A stretch of 64,000 nt of DNA from Ceriagrion tenellum (GCA_963169105.1 OY720636.1:146901941-146965940), one strand, 5' to 3'. Positions 48,301-59,125 are shown, numbered from the stretch's first letter. Notes: generated from the letters alone by a model not told the origin. Numbers and translations are program-made.

Positions 48301-48390
48301 CAGTGGGATTCATAGGATTCAATGCTTGAATTAGGAGGAAGATAAACACCACCGATCAATATTCTAGCTTCACCAACCATTACGCAGTTA
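45340..48390 (-). mobile_element. 5'-truncated non-LTR retrotransposon with AT-rich tail
   Basis: The coding part (separate entry) is followed on the minus strand by a roughly 490-bp 3' untranslated region ending GTAGAATAAACAATTATT and a short (ATT)n-type tail at about 45345-45370, the normal end of a LINE-type insertion. Upstream of the first Met the frame meets a stop about 11 codons back and the first half of the endonuclease is absent, so the copy is 5' truncated near 48390. No target-site duplication could be fixed. Confidence 0.85.
45831..48380 (-). CDS. Retrotransposon ORF2: endonuclease C-terminal part plus reverse transcriptase
   Basis: The 849-codon frame is uninterrupted. Residues 9-130 are the C-terminal part of an APE-type endonuclease (ILIGGVYLPP, GDYN at 46-49, CDSHHPALSF at 116-125). 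The RT begins near residue 340 (SKACGPDNIPPIVMKRC) and shows SNYRPIVLQS, EQHGFRPGLST, motif A at about 476-488, SSGVPQGSHLGPLLFLIF, and YADD at 567-570. A thumb and C-terminal part follow (LGVILDQSLTFNHHI, RVQKKFLRLVNF, DLHPLRVRRQLADLLFLYRL). In motif A the sequence is IYIEFAKAFDQVNHDIL: residue 480 is Glu (46941-46943), where the family has the first catalytic Asp. It belongs to the Jockey/CR1-type group by motif style. The Met start is only the first in the truncated copy. Expression is not shown. Confidence 0.9.
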   Translation of the reverse strand: MVGEARILIGGVYLPPNSSIESYESHCNTLEFLVNGNSCAEYLFFGDYNLPLFHRMSEPDFNPPAAQYSTLMDTMNFLQLTQANSILNIHGRMLDLALTTNTSLTPFADLYPLVPCDSHHPALSFYLSLNCSLYLDSNENRTSYFDFSKSDYFAINGHLESINWAGLLSNKTVNEAFTTFLDTLQNIITMFTPQYTKVCSTFPKWYSKKLISLIKLKNACHLKYKITRNVSDYICFSEKRASCKKLAKECYNSFMNNLASNLTDNVKPFWAHVNSLRKSNSFPNCMFLNDLIADNPYSISELFAVHFSGVYTDYHPKVLPSCSFPFQVTFNNLSVTVEDIDNHLKSLDISKACGPDNIPPIVMKRCHSALSYPLFLLLNLSFSCGCFPDVLKTSYVVPIHKSNDKSDISNYRPIVLQSVITKLMECLVVNKLAPLLKNLLVPEQHGFRPGLSTCTNLSSFTNYIVNGLGNGNQTDAIYIEFAKAFDQVNHDILLHKLVLLGIDGPMLHWLLSNLVVRKQLVKFKGITSPAFKASSGVPQGSHLGPLLFLIFINDLSNVISPLPHLLYADDVKIFHTVQNINDCQTLNVSLLNISDWCTNNLMSINTQKCYIISFHHKKSPILFNYSLNGTTLTRTQVLKDLGVILDQSLTFNHHIREITSKSYHMLGFIVRLTKKTKDISILRTLYTYLIQPTLEFNSIIWSPYVKNQINQLDRVQKKFLRLVNFYAGLPTVDVPYKQTLEILDLHPLRVRRQLADLLFLYRLCNNKINSPFLIHLLSFDTTLNFTRKTKIFYLKFCGRNFTFNAPLIRLLRTYNLVEPSVDIHSDSAFILKKMSGKIVVFLLCRSHPF

Positions 48391-48719
48391 CTGTACTGTT
48401 AGTTAGGCAGTAAGCTGTAGGCAGGACGTTGATATCATACAATAAAGAGAATGAAATAAACATAAACTTTTTCTTATTGTGTTATTGTGATCTTCCATTA
48501 TGCCCAGGTAATCTAACAAAAGCACTATCGAATTTTCAGTTTGAAGCTGTTATCGATAATTAATGAGAATATTCGTTCTTCTCCGATATGGAAGGCCTAT
48601 TAGAACATGGATTGTGGGGCAAGGGGGGGAGGGGCAACCGAGGGTATTCCCACGCTTCTCCATTCAACCGGAGTCCGGGAAGGATCCAAGTGGCTGCAGC
48701 ACAAATCGTGAGTTAGTGG
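48391..48719. other. No recognisable gene
   Basis: Short flank of the retrotransposon with a G-rich spot at 48615. The frame 48563-48862 has no domain. Confidence 0.4.
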
Positions 48720-48960
48720 AAGCTAATTTTTCAAACTTTTCGAAAAGTCGAAAAACGTTTTTTGACCACACTTTATTTAAGTTCATCGGTTTATGCGGTG
48801 GAAATTATCATCATGATAATTACATGAATGACGCCAGAAATATATTTCATCATTTTGTCTGAATCTTGCACGAGCACTGCAGACTCGTTTACTCAAAACG
48901 GATATGATATTTTTATCGAATATATCGTTATTTTAACAAAAAATTACCGACAACTTGCCA
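48700..48960 (+). repeat. Interspersed repeat family copy 3 (partial)
   Basis: Shares with 17330-17480 and 42340-42480 the order AAGTGGCTGCA, CTTTTC..AAGTCGAAAA, GACCACACTTTA, GTGGAAATTA and TACATGA. Divergence is strong, so the boundaries are approximate. Confidence 0.45.
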
Positions 48961-48969
48961 ACATTTTTT

Positions 48970-50520
48970 TCGTGCCGTTACACTTCTCACGCAGAATGTT
49001 TTTACGGAGTCATTTACGATGACCCTAGGAAAAGTTATTTGTATTGTCAAGGAGAATCATAGATATAATGAGTTTTTAGATTGATATTGTTACAAATAAA
49101 AGCCTGTGACTTTATTTAATGCATAGTTTTATTAAATCATCATCATTCTACCCAGTTATTTTCGTGGTACGTGAAGGTTCACAATCGCCACTGTGTACAG
49201 GAGATTAGTATTGAAAATATCTGGATTGCATTTTTAAAAGTTTTTATTTTTCTGTCTTTCGCTCATTAGCATAACTGTCTGCATTACCGGCTACCAGGTT
49301 GCATTTGTTTCAAATCAGATTGAATTTCACATGTTTCGGAAAATTTATGGACGTTAAATTTAGTTCTTGTGAAAGCGAGGAAATTTAGCACTCCAAACTA
49401 TAAACATTTTTTGGGATGCTAATTCGGCAGTTTCCCTGATATCATCGCAATGTGCTCATTCTTTTATAATTTCATGCAAATGAAGACAGATAGAGTTTAC
49501 AGGCCTCTTAAACGTCTTTGTAGTTTAGATCAGAGATCACTCACTCATCCCCGTTCTTGAGGGTGACATTCTAGATACTACCGGATACTTCTTTTCTGAA
49601 AGCTCAGTATTTTTGTGTTATGTCTCTCGACAACGAGCAATCACATTTCGATATTTTCTTGGCAGTCCTAGATAATTCAAGTGGTTCTTTCTATTTTTTG
49701 CGTGGTTCAGTTGATTCAGTGATAACAATAGTGTAGCATTATGCAAACTGCTTGCCGTATCCTAGATAGTTAAAGGGGTTACTTATTCTGTTTCTCTTAT
49801 AAAAATCTGCACTTACATGTTTAGTGCAAATATGTCAGAGTTTTTCGTGGTTCAAATATCATTATGCTACTCATATTTTTGGCGGTATGAAAATTAACAC
49901 TTTTACCGCATTTCACAAAATTAAAACGCACATTTTCACAATCAAATGCTTGTAACATGAGGCTGGATTACATCCCGCTATATTTGATGCAACAATTGAG
50001 AGTGACAACCGATCTTCCTCACCTAGTGACAGAGTGTACCTAACCACACCAGATATTAGATAAAGTCGATATATGGTTTGAACTTATCATTCTCACAAGC
50101 ATGATTGCAAAATGGAATAACCTAGAGATATAATACATTAAATGAGGTCTGAGGCAATAATAAGGTAAATGCTACGAAGAAATGTTACAAACAAATTACG
50201 CTTCTAAATAACAACTCATTAAAAATTCCATTCATGCGACTATTTTCTCGTAATAATTATTACATAAAGGAGACCAAAATAAACAAGATAAATGGTAAAA
50301 TTTGACACGATTTCTCTTGATGGGTCTATAAGTCCCAGACGGATAAATCAGTACACAATATAGCAAACAGTAATGGGCGAAAAGCAATGAAAATTAAACA
50401 GTAAATCAAAGCGAATTCTAAAGTCTACAATTTGGAAGCAATAGACTCACTGATAGCAAATGACATAAGTATTTGTAATTGGCTTGGGTCAAATCGACCC
50501 ATACTCGAGTACTCAAGGAT
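48970..50520. other. No recognisable gene
   Basis: AT-rich sequence without supported features. Confidence 0.5.
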
Positions 50521-50529
50521 TAAGAAAAG

Positions 50530-50880
50530 TATTGTAATGACTTGGGTATACGGTGTGGAAATTTATGGGAAAATATTATTTGTTTATACATGTTTTTTAC
50601 CGATCACCATACGTTGGTATCTGTTACCAACCATTATATGTGGAATGTATTGTGTCGCGTTTAGGGGGAAATCTGTACATAAAGAATCAGATTATTTTGA
50701 AATATATTTTAAGTGCCTTGAGGCCACGCGTTTAATTAGCATTGAAATTCCAAGAAACTAAATCGGTAACATGCAACTTCTCACGTTTTTCTATGCACAT
50801 TACTAATTAATACAGGTTGACAAAGTTTCACGCAAATCTGTGCATAACGGAAAATCGCTCCATTCACCCTAATTTGAGGT
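50530..50880 (+). repeat. Interspersed repeat family copy 4 (partial)
   Basis: The last 90 bp (CATTACTAATTAATACAGGT, CAAAGTTTCACGCAAATCTG, AAATCGCTCCA) align with 42768-42846, and GCGTTTAATTAGCATTGAAA with AAGAAACTAAAT near 50730-50762 recalls 17697-17730. The start is uncertain. Confidence 0.5.
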
Positions 50881-51260
50881 CATCAGGACACCCACCGCCA
50901 ACGCCCGAATCCTCCACCCCTTTTGATATTCGTCCCACTCTCTCACCTTTGGGACAAGGGACTCAAATCCTCCCCCACCCTCCCCTCCATACCAACCCCG
51001 CCCTCTCACCCCACTCCTCTTCAAACTCCTCCCATCGGAAATTCGTCGTCCCTTCTCTCATTTCCTAAATTATTCACGTATCTGTCGCAGAAGAAGAGAG
51101 CGTTTGCGGACGGGTATTTTCGGCGATTTCGCGGAGATGGGAGGGTTTTAAACCGTGGCCTTCCCACACCTCGCGTCTTCCATCACTCAACTTCTCCCGC
51201 TCCCTGCTCACGTGCAGTCCATCTAGTTTTGCATGCGTGCTCTCGGAGGTAAACGGCGGA
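50881..51260. other. C-rich then CpG-rich island
   Basis: C-rich up to about 51060, then CpG-containing up to 51300. Open frames on the plus strand (50817-51252) are Pro/Ser-rich low complexity. A promoter role is possible but unsupported. Confidence 0.3.
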
Positions 51261-51764
51261 GATTAGCGAGACATAAATTGTTTTAGCGGATTAATCGGAG
51301 ATAAATAAGACCACAGCGGTACGTCGTGTCATCCTCCATGACGAACGAGTGCCAAAGCCTCAAGTACAAACCAGTTGAAAACAAAAGAATAAAAATACAC
51401 TCTCTCTCTCTATGTGAAATCGGAGATACGATTTCATTCAGTGTTCCTTAAAAACTCCTTTCCTTAAAGGGCATCACAATAAAAGTGGGTTGGGCTTTAT
51501 TTCTCTGTTTATTTTAGCTAGACTTGAGAGAACATACACACATACATACAAACCGATCACGCCGTTCCCTTCCGGGGTAGGCACAGTCACTAAGTTTCAC
51601 TCATAAATACATATTTGTACACCTAACTCTGCTTCAATAATTGACTCCATTCTGACCTATCCTTGCAAACCTCTTTTGCCTCACTTACATAAATACACAG
51701 CTTCATATACGCCCTCCAGTTTTTAAGACTCCATATATTCCTCCTAAGAATTTCCTCAAGCACT

Positions 51765-52045
51765 TGAGCAATTGAGAATGGATATCTTTCAGGAGAACAT
51801 CATATTAGAACCACATTATATTTCCAGGTCCGACAGAATCGATAAATTAAGAGGAATATTTTTCCAAACGGATAGGTATGGGAATTCGTTTTTCCCCCGA
51901 ACAATTAAGGACTTTAATGAATGCTAGGCGGAAATTTTTTATTTTTAATTTTTTTTTTAACGGCTGATGTCCTAACACCCCCCGCCACACGCCTTTTGAG
52001 GTGGCTTGCGGGGTAGTATGTAGATGTAGATGTAGATGAAGCACA
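51765..52045 (+). mobile_element. 3'-end fragment of CR1/Jockey-like retrotransposon
   Basis: Matches the copies at 60.8 and 54.5 kb: a CCAGGTCCGACAGAATCGAT block, AACGGATAGGTATGGGAATT, TCGTTTTTCCCCCGAAC (the RTDRY..SFFPRT part of the C-terminus), then CACACGCC, GGCTTGCGGGGTAGTATG and TAGATGTAGATGTAGATG. The terminal TAGATG repeats are probably the element's tail. Confidence 0.8.
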
Positions 52046-52049
52046 TTCA

Positions 52050-54430
52050 ACCACAACTTTCTCGGCCCACCTCTCCCTCTCGCACCATTCTTGACAGAAT
52101 AGTTGAATAAAGTTGTTTTCATTTACTTCCCATAATCAATTACTGATTTTCAATCTCTTTTTCTCCGTGATTTACCCACATAATTAGATTTTGCTCAAAA
52201 ATCCTTTGCTACTTTAATATTCTTAAAATGAGATCCCAAAAATCACGTCCATATTGTCAACTATGTATGACCAGTCACTTAAAAGCGAATCGACTTCTGC
52301 AAGAAGGTAACTCACTCGTCGTCGCAAAAGGCGAAAAATAAGTCCAATCTGATTTTTGAGATGCGACTCATATAATGGCATCTCACACCCCTAAGTTTTT
52401 GAGCATAGGACGTAATTACCTGCGACTTTTTATGACAGCCTCCTGAACACACGTTTTGCAAAAATTAATAGGGTATCACACCCTAAGGAATTTAATGAAC
52501 TGATAAAAAATTTTTCAATTTACTCTAACCTAAACCATAACGCCACGTCTGGGTCGTGTCTGGGTAACGTGTCGTGTAACGTGGGGTCTGTATACAACAA
52601 TAACATGGAAAAATGAGACGAGAAATGAAATTATTGCGTATTGCTTCCTCAATTGGAGCTGATCAAAGTTGCGAGGATCTAAGCCACCGGAGAACTGCAA
52701 ATCAGATGGTCCATGATTAAGAAAAATTTATCTGTGTGAGTCTGTTCCCTCTAGCGAATAAATACCACTATGGAGAATGCGAATATCTTTGATAAATTAA
52801 AACATATTTAAATTAAGCAAAAATTCATGAAAAAATGGATACGAGCGAGATTTCTTCAGTTAATGAAAAATGGTTTCACTCTTGAACGAAGTCAATTTCA
52901 CTAATAACTAAAAGTCGTTATTTATACGAATATCCAGTTGAAATAGTTTAATAAATATACAGTTAAATATTGTTTTACATTGGGGTCTTATAAAACGCAC
53001 CATCGTATGAACGACGATTGAATGAATGCAAATAAGCTAAACATTAACCAAGGATTTCAGTTGTCATTATGCCATGATTTTGGAAGTGCCATTTTCAGGA
53101 TATTATTGAGAACAAATTTAAACAATTAATTGTTTTATTTATAGTTTATAGCACTTAATAAACGAGTGAGATCTGTCTGTGAGTGCCTTTGCCCTTATTA
53201 CATATCTCGAACATGTTAGCTCTAGAGCTGAGTCAGAAAAGCAGGGCATGTGATAAATGAAAATGTTTAAATTATTTTATAGGCGCTTATATAAATTTCC
53301 ATGGAATCTTTTCTTTTCGGAATAGTTGGTTAATTACATACATATTATGAAAAAAACCTTGGCAGATTCTGGGATGGAATATTTGAGAAATATTATTTAA
53401 CATTTTTTTAACTTTAAAATAAAATAAAAATAAGTAATCAAGCAATTTTAATCACCCACACCATTTAATAAATCGATTTAAATATATTCACATACTTAAA
53501 TATGAGAAATCTAAAAATGATCTATTCAGTGTCACTCAACGAAAAGTAGAAACGCAATACATACGATTTCATCGCAGGTTGTTCTAAATAGTTAGTTGAA
53601 ACATTAGCACAACCAGTGTAACGCTCATTAAAATACATCCAAATTTCAATTTTTGCAAAAGCTATCAATTCAGCCTCATTAATTTGAGTATGAGAGCATT
53701 TAACTCATGAAGAAATAAGCATTTCATTTCAAAGAGAGTAAAACAAACTAATTGTGATTTCCAGAGCAAATAGAGTGATTGGATTTATCCATTCGGGAAG
53801 CGCTCGTTAACTTCACAGAGAAGAGGTCAAGTGGGAATAATATCACCTATATCACCATTAATTTAAAATAAACAAGGCCAATCCAAACTCCATATAAACA
53901 CATATATCAGCAGTGTTAATAATATAGTAGAATATCACAATAACTTGAGCTTGCGACGGAAATTCAGGAGGCCATGATGAATTAACGGGTGCCGAAACTA
54001 TTATCTAAAAGGTCACATTCAGACTTACGAGTACGATTGAATGAAAAAAATAATAACAATTAGCTGTGAATGGCATCACAATCCTACTGCCCGTTTCATA
54101 TTCACATTGGCATAAATAAAACAATTTACGCACTGTGTGGAGAACTAAAGAGGGCAATTACTGAAGAGTCAAAGTTTTTATTTGGCAAGGGGTAATGTGT
54201 GCGAGATTTGACTACTGCAGTAAGGTTCCAATTAGGGTATACTCCTAATAAACACTTATTAACCTCATGATGCATTTATCTGGTAAATGGGAGCCATTAA
54301 TATCCGAGAACTTCAACCCACATTGGGGTGAATAACTAACAACTAGCGAGGTAGATGGTTAATTTACCTTAACAAGGGTAATTTTAAGCCACATGGAGAA
54401 TATCGTTTTGACGAGAAATTGCATCCGTAT
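52050..54430. other. No recognisable gene
   Basis: AT-rich. A short local repetition (TCTGGGTCGTGTCTGGGTAA near 52547) is the only structure noticed. Confidence 0.5.
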
Positions 54431-54434
54431 GTCC

Positions 54435-54655
54435 GATGGGAGCGATAAAATAGGATAGATAAATAACCGTGCAGATAGGTGCAAAAATTCGTCCCACCTA
54501 CGCATAATAAGAGGCCATAAAGACTCACCTCCCCTTCAAACACTCCTAAAGTACATTTTTACCTTCCCATAAGCTTCTCTTTTACACGGCCTAATACCCC
54601 CTGCCTCACGCCAATATTGTGGCTCGCAGGGAGCGGATGTAAAATTGTTTGGCAA
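54435..54655 (+). mobile_element. 3'-end fragment of CR1/Jockey-like retrotransposon
   Basis: Contains the family blocks GCGATAAAATAGGATAGATA, GTGCAGATAGGTGCAAAAA, CTTTTACACGGCCTAATACC and CTCACGCC, then GGCTCGCAGGGAGCGGATGT. More diverged than the 60.9-kb copy; the TAGATG tail is lost. Confidence 0.75.
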
Positions 54656-54969
54656 ACGTGGGTATTTAAAGATGAACGTCCACTAAAGCATAATTCCCCT
54701 TTTGATTAACTCCGCTTTCTTTCCACTGATAATTTCCAAATTTTTATTTCTTCCAATTTATTCTATTATTTCCAAATTTATACTTACTCTTAAAGCACGG
54801 CAATCTAACAATGATATTTGGATTTTATTTTAAAATCATAAGATTTGACATTGATCATGTATTAGAGAAATAGCGATTTAAAAAGCAAGCATAGGACTAC
54901 TACTACATTGGTGCGGATATCGACAGTGGCTATAATTTGATTATACCTAATGAAATTTCGTCAGGTTCA

Positions 54970-55650
54970 AAATGTCAAAGAGGTTAAAAACAAAGATTCG
55001 TTGGCAGGTGAAAATATTGAGGGAAACAGAAAACATGCTGGCCTGTCAAAGTACTCTGGACCAAGCTGAAGGGGATTGGAGTGGTTTGGGGTCAATCAAA
55101 GAAAGATGGCGAGAGATAAAGAAAGGAAATATTTATATAGCCATAGAGGACGTTGGGAGAAGAAGATAGAGAATCGGAAGCCATTAATGACAAGAGAAGT
55201 CTGGGAACGATTTGATGAAAGCGGAAAATGAAAAAAGTTGACAAAAAAGATATTACAGTAGATCCATGAAAAATTAAGAATTGCATTATGCCATCAAGCA
55301 AGAAAAAAGCAGTTAGCACGGACATATGCAAAGAGGTGTTAGGCAAAATCTCCGAAAAAAATTTGGAGCTGCAATTAGAACTGCAAGCAGTTACTTTAAA
55401 GAACATTCAAGCATTGGTTACGTACGTATGAGTGAAGGAAATGAAATTCTTACTGAAAAAGAGAATAAGGTGAAGAGATTGAAAGGGTACTCGGTAAAAC
55501 TTCAGTGGATAATTACTAAATAGCAGGATACAGGAGGATAAAAATGAAAGAGGATACTTCATCTTAAGAGGAGAACAGGATGCTGCATTGAAGGATCAGA
55601 GACAAATAAAGAGAAATTGATGAAATTCCCGCGGAGTTCTCTACAATGAT
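54970..55650 (+). pseudogene. Retrotransposon fragment between endonuclease and RT (RTE-like), broken
   Basis: The frame 54972-55169 and its continuations contain blocks like the linker and RT start of endonuclease-reverse transcriptase proteins: IRTASSYFKEHSSIGYVRMS, then EGNEILTEKENKVKRLKGYS (compare the usual G.ILT.EE.I..RW..Y), and near 55618 DEIPAEFSTM, the usual motif at the start of the RT domain. The first part (KTKIRWQVKILRETENM) is not clearly assignable. Several stops show it is inactive. Confidence 0.6.
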
Positions 55651-55736
55651 CAAGAAAAATAAACGAGTCATGTCGTACTACACTCTTGTCATGATTTGTG
55701 CAATTTAAATTGAATGGTTTGTGGTGTGACTTCGTG

Positions 55737-55866
55737 AAATTGCTTCATGTTTAAATGAATAACTTTGTAAAACTTTGTAAACCTTCTGTGAAATTTACAA
55801 AGTTATTCATTTCAACATGAAGCAATTACAACCTTTTTGAAATTTACAAAGTTATTCATTTCAAAA
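55737..55866. repeat. Inverted plus direct repeat cluster
   Basis: The arm 55737-55771 and the arm 55794-55827 are inverted copies (AATTGCTTCATGTTTAAATG and its complement). A direct repeat, AAATTTACAAAGTTATTCAT, follows twice (55791 and 55840). A hairpin of about 34 bp can form. Class unknown. Confidence 0.85.
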
Positions 55867-56029
55867 ATCTGTGCATTTCTTAAGAATGTAATAAAGCGCA
55901 CAGCTCCATAAAACCCCACTGAAAATAACCTCTATATGATCGGCAAATATTTTTTTGACGGCCCGCGTCATGAGTGACTGACATTCCGGTATAATGTGAA
56001 CTATGACGTTCTTCTCTCTAGGATGAGGA

Positions 56030-56780
56030 CAAATTCAACGAATTATACGAACGGTAATATCTCTCCATCAATGTACCCTAAAGCGGTCGTTCCACCGCCA
56101 CGCCTCCTCCCTCCCTTCCTTCCCGCGCACCACACCACTTCCCCCCTCACAAACCCCTTCCCATCATCCCTCACTCCCTCAATTCGCTCCTAATTACGGC
56201 ACAAAACTCGCCGCACTTCCTAGAGCGCCACCCGGCGGCCGTTTCCCGACATCGAGAGCCCCAACTCTCTTCTTTGGCACCCCTTTTTTTCCACTCCCCC
56301 GTGGCGGTGGTCTGCCCTTCCACGAGATGGGGATGAGATGGCAGGGAAGAGGGCCCAAAGGGTTATCTTGGCGCACCCCATCCAGCGCTAACAACGCGGG
56401 CCAACTCCCTTCAGCCAGGTCCTCTATACGGGCAAAAAATAAAACCGCTCATTTGCATCCATTCACACGGCCCCACTCTCTCACTCCCGCGTTTTTCGTC
56501 TCATACCCCAAAAGAGGACACTCCGAGCCGTCCCTCCCCTCGCACACCCCCTGCCAACTGCCCTCCGCCAGCGAATCTCTCGTTCGTCTCCTCCCCTCCC
56601 CACCCCCTCGCCCTCGTTTGCAATCCCGACAGCAGAGACGCCGCCATCGCAAACACACGCCTCCTCCGACCATTACCTTCCCTTCATGCATTTCGGTCGA
56701 AAGTGAAGCAACCTTCTCCGCCCCAGCCTCTGTGCACTCCTCCCGCGCACGCTTTGGTGGTGCGAGCGATTTGAAATGAA
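56030..56780. promoter_or_regulatory. Long C-rich, CpG-containing island
   Basis: The strongest C-rich block in the window, with CpGs spread throughout and open frames on both strands (56327-56779, 56449-56871, 56194-56394) but no domain or splice pair. Could be a regulatory island or a 5' exon of an unseen gene. Confidence 0.3.
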
Positions 56781-56932
56781 CACATGGATATGTGTGAAAC
56801 TGGTTCAACGTGTACTTATTTATAATGCGTGAAAAAAGTAAACTAAATTGCACGCTACCGATTAAGTTCAATGATACTCAAAAGATATCGTACTGTCTAC
56901 CAATTTATTACAAATTCTTACAACACGTTCAG

Positions 56933-56985
56933 TTAACCTGATGAAGCTGGCAGGAGGACCAGCGAAATATTGTTTTCACAAAACA
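56933..56985 (+). ncRNA. Hammerhead ribozyme-like motif, degenerate
   Basis: CTGATGA (56938-56944) and GAAA with a five-base-pair stem II between (GCTGG with CCAGC) are intact. The part after GAAA (TATTGTTTTC) has lost the usual AC..GTC pattern, so this copy would not be expected to cleave. Confidence 0.45.
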
Positions 56986-57082
56986 TACATCGCGGAATGA
57001 ATCCCGAAAAAAGAAACAGTCAACACTGCATCCGCGGAAGCCTACAAGCTAATCTTACAACACGTGTTTCAACAAGGTAATA

Positions 57083-57127
57083 CTTACCTGATGATGACAG
57101 AAAGACAGTTGAAACACGTGTTGTAAG
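57083..57127 (+). ncRNA. Hammerhead ribozyme-like motif with paired stem I
   Basis: Stem I is CTTAC (57083-57087) with GTAAG (57123-57127), directly next to the boxes CTGATGA (57088-57094) and GAAA (57111-57114). Stem III would be the self-complementary ACACGTGT, which favours dimer formation, with T as the cleavage-site base. Stem II is weak (GAC with GTT). The layout is that of a type I hammerhead with a short stem III, as in Penelope-like elements. Activity is not shown. Confidence 0.5.
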
Positions 57128-57179
57128 AGTTCGTAATAAATTGGTAGGCAGAACGATATCTTTTGAGTATCATTAAAAA

Positions 57180-58700
57180 ATTCTGTTCTACAATATCTCG
57201 TCTGATAAATTGGAATTTACCGATTGCCGAAAAGTTTCTTGCCAATTCAATGCTATTTTAACACGCATTGTTGCGTCAATTGGTAGGTATACATTTCGAT
57301 AAAATGCGAATACTTTCGTACAGATTTTCCGGTGAACGTGAATAAATTCGTTCCATATTATCATAATGGTTGCTAATATATATCAAGGTATTTAGTTAAG
57401 TTAAAAACATGTATTCATGTAATCACATTTCATTCCCGTTTGAATTCGTTCGATTCGTTGAAATTTCGAATTCCGCGCCCTAAACCCAAGTCATTACAAT
57501 GCTTCCCTCGACATGAAAATTTTAAATTGCAACCCGTGCTTCATTTTTGGTGATTTCCACCATTTAAGCAGATGAACTTTAGTAATACGAGGTCCACGGA
57601 CTTTTTTTCGGCTCTTTTTGAAAGTTATTGAAATGTGCACTCAATGGCACACGACAGTGCTCCCGATTACACATAAACCCGAGATGCGACGGCATGAGGA
57701 GAATGTTCGGGCCGGGACAGGCCTAATTTTAGTTTGTCCTCTTTGTTTTAGGTTTATTCACCTTTAAACTTCCCTCCATTTTTACTCCCGTCTCGCCTTA
57801 TGTGTTTCATTTGTTTGTGTTTGTGTACGGTGTAAGAGGACGGCAGTATTTTTGGTACTTACGTGTGCTTCGCGGGAGAGGAGGACACAGTCGAAATACA
57901 CCGGACTTTTCGTTAAGCTAGTCTCGTCGGCGGTGAGTCAGCTGAAGGCAATCGGTGTGCCGAGAAAGTGGTGTATCTGTTGGTATGCGGCAGCGGGAGT
58001 AAGTCTACCATTTTCATATTATTTCCTTTTGCCCTATTTCCACCTATTCCACCCACTTTGATTTCCTTTTCCCTTCCTAATTTTATTTTATTTTCTTTAT
58101 TGCACCCCCACGTTTGGTCTGTCCCGGTCCGCTTAATTTACAATCGTTTGTCTGAGTCAAGACGTCAGGCCCGAGCGATTACAGAGAGAAACACTCATTC
58201 AAGCGGAAAACGGAGAGAGATTCCCTCTATTGCATCGTTACATTCGAAGACAAGGTGCGTGGATGGTGCAGTCAGTTCGCTTCGTCACAGAAGCCTCTGA
58301 ACCCCTCCCAAGAAGATGATCCGTGTACAGATTATTTTATTCATTCAAGGATTCCTCTACATATCAATTTTGAAGTTTGGACGTTTAATTTGCAAACTAT
58401 AGGTATGTTTCTGTTTCCCGGACTTATTTCATTTTTAATCAGGTGGACTTTTACAAAATTGGGTGAAAACCACAAGAAATATATAGTAATATAAAACAAT
58501 GCAGCAGTAAATACTACCAGATAACAAACACAATTTATGGGAAAAAGAGAAATAGACTCGAAAACAAAAAAAAAGAATATCGCGACGGTTTCTGGCCACC
58601 GGAGCTACGGATATGACCCCAAAACGTCTTCTCACTCCCAGTTTATCCCGTTGCTGAGGTGGCCAGGGACATGACATAATGCAAAACAATTTATCCACCT
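57180..58700. other. No recognisable gene; possible 5'-UTR-like patch
   Basis: At 57840-58010 the DNA becomes GC-richer and reads into an A|GTAAGT donor-like site (about 57999), and a second AAG|GTGCGT site lies at about 58254. This could be an untranslated first exon or a retroelement 5' region. No domain is visible in the short frames. Confidence 0.25.
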
Positions 58701-58889
58701 ATCCCAAACGTATAGCTCCAAGAGTTGTCCCAATTCAACCAGAATTGAAAGTGGAATTACAGCAGGAGAAATGGCATTCAAAAGAATAGAATAGCAAATA
58801 AGACCAAAAGTGACCTGAAATGAAACTCAATGATCAGAGAAATACTCCGGGAGGAGTCGTTAATGGAATAGATATAAAGAAACCACCTA

Positions 58890-59125
58890 AGGTGATACGG
58901 ATACCTCAGTAAAATGGAACAAAGTAGAATATCTAGGAAAAGCACTAGAGGCTGAACCAGAGGGAAGTACTGGAGGAAGACCAAGAGAAACGTGGGTGGG
59001 AAGAACAACGGAAAACTATGAATAGAGGAGAGGAAAGACGGAGTGGGAGATGAAGACATTGATGAAGGACAAAAAGAGGTGGAAATAGTTTTGTAGAGGA
59101 CAAAGATATAAAGGGAAGAAGAGGA
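58890..59125 (+). pseudogene. Retrotransposon C-terminal remnant (RTE-like), broken
   Basis: The plus strand reads GSTGGRPRETWVGRTTENYE, a stop, then EWEMKTLMKDKKRWK. This resembles the terminal GRP...W....ED.E..W.....DR..W pattern of endonuclease-reverse transcriptase proteins. Short and decayed; the opposite-strand frame 58778-59227 is chance. Confidence 0.45.

Larger units (their letters stand above)
56870..57174 (+). mobile_element. Penelope-like terminal sequence in a foldback
   Basis: The outer arms 56870-56928 and 57117-57174 are inverted repeats of about 59 bp with roughly four mismatches (AATGATACTCAAAAGATATC core). A perfect 20-bp inverted repeat, CTTACAACACGTGTTTCAAC, lies inside at 57054-57073 and 57108-57127. 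The middle carries a hammerhead-like core, then CCCGAAAAAAGAAACAGTCA and TCCGCGGAAGCCT, which correspond to the terminal parts of the Penelope copy at 30.9 kb. No RT is present. It looks like a terminal-repeat remnant of a Penelope element with an inverted duplication. Confidence 0.75.
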
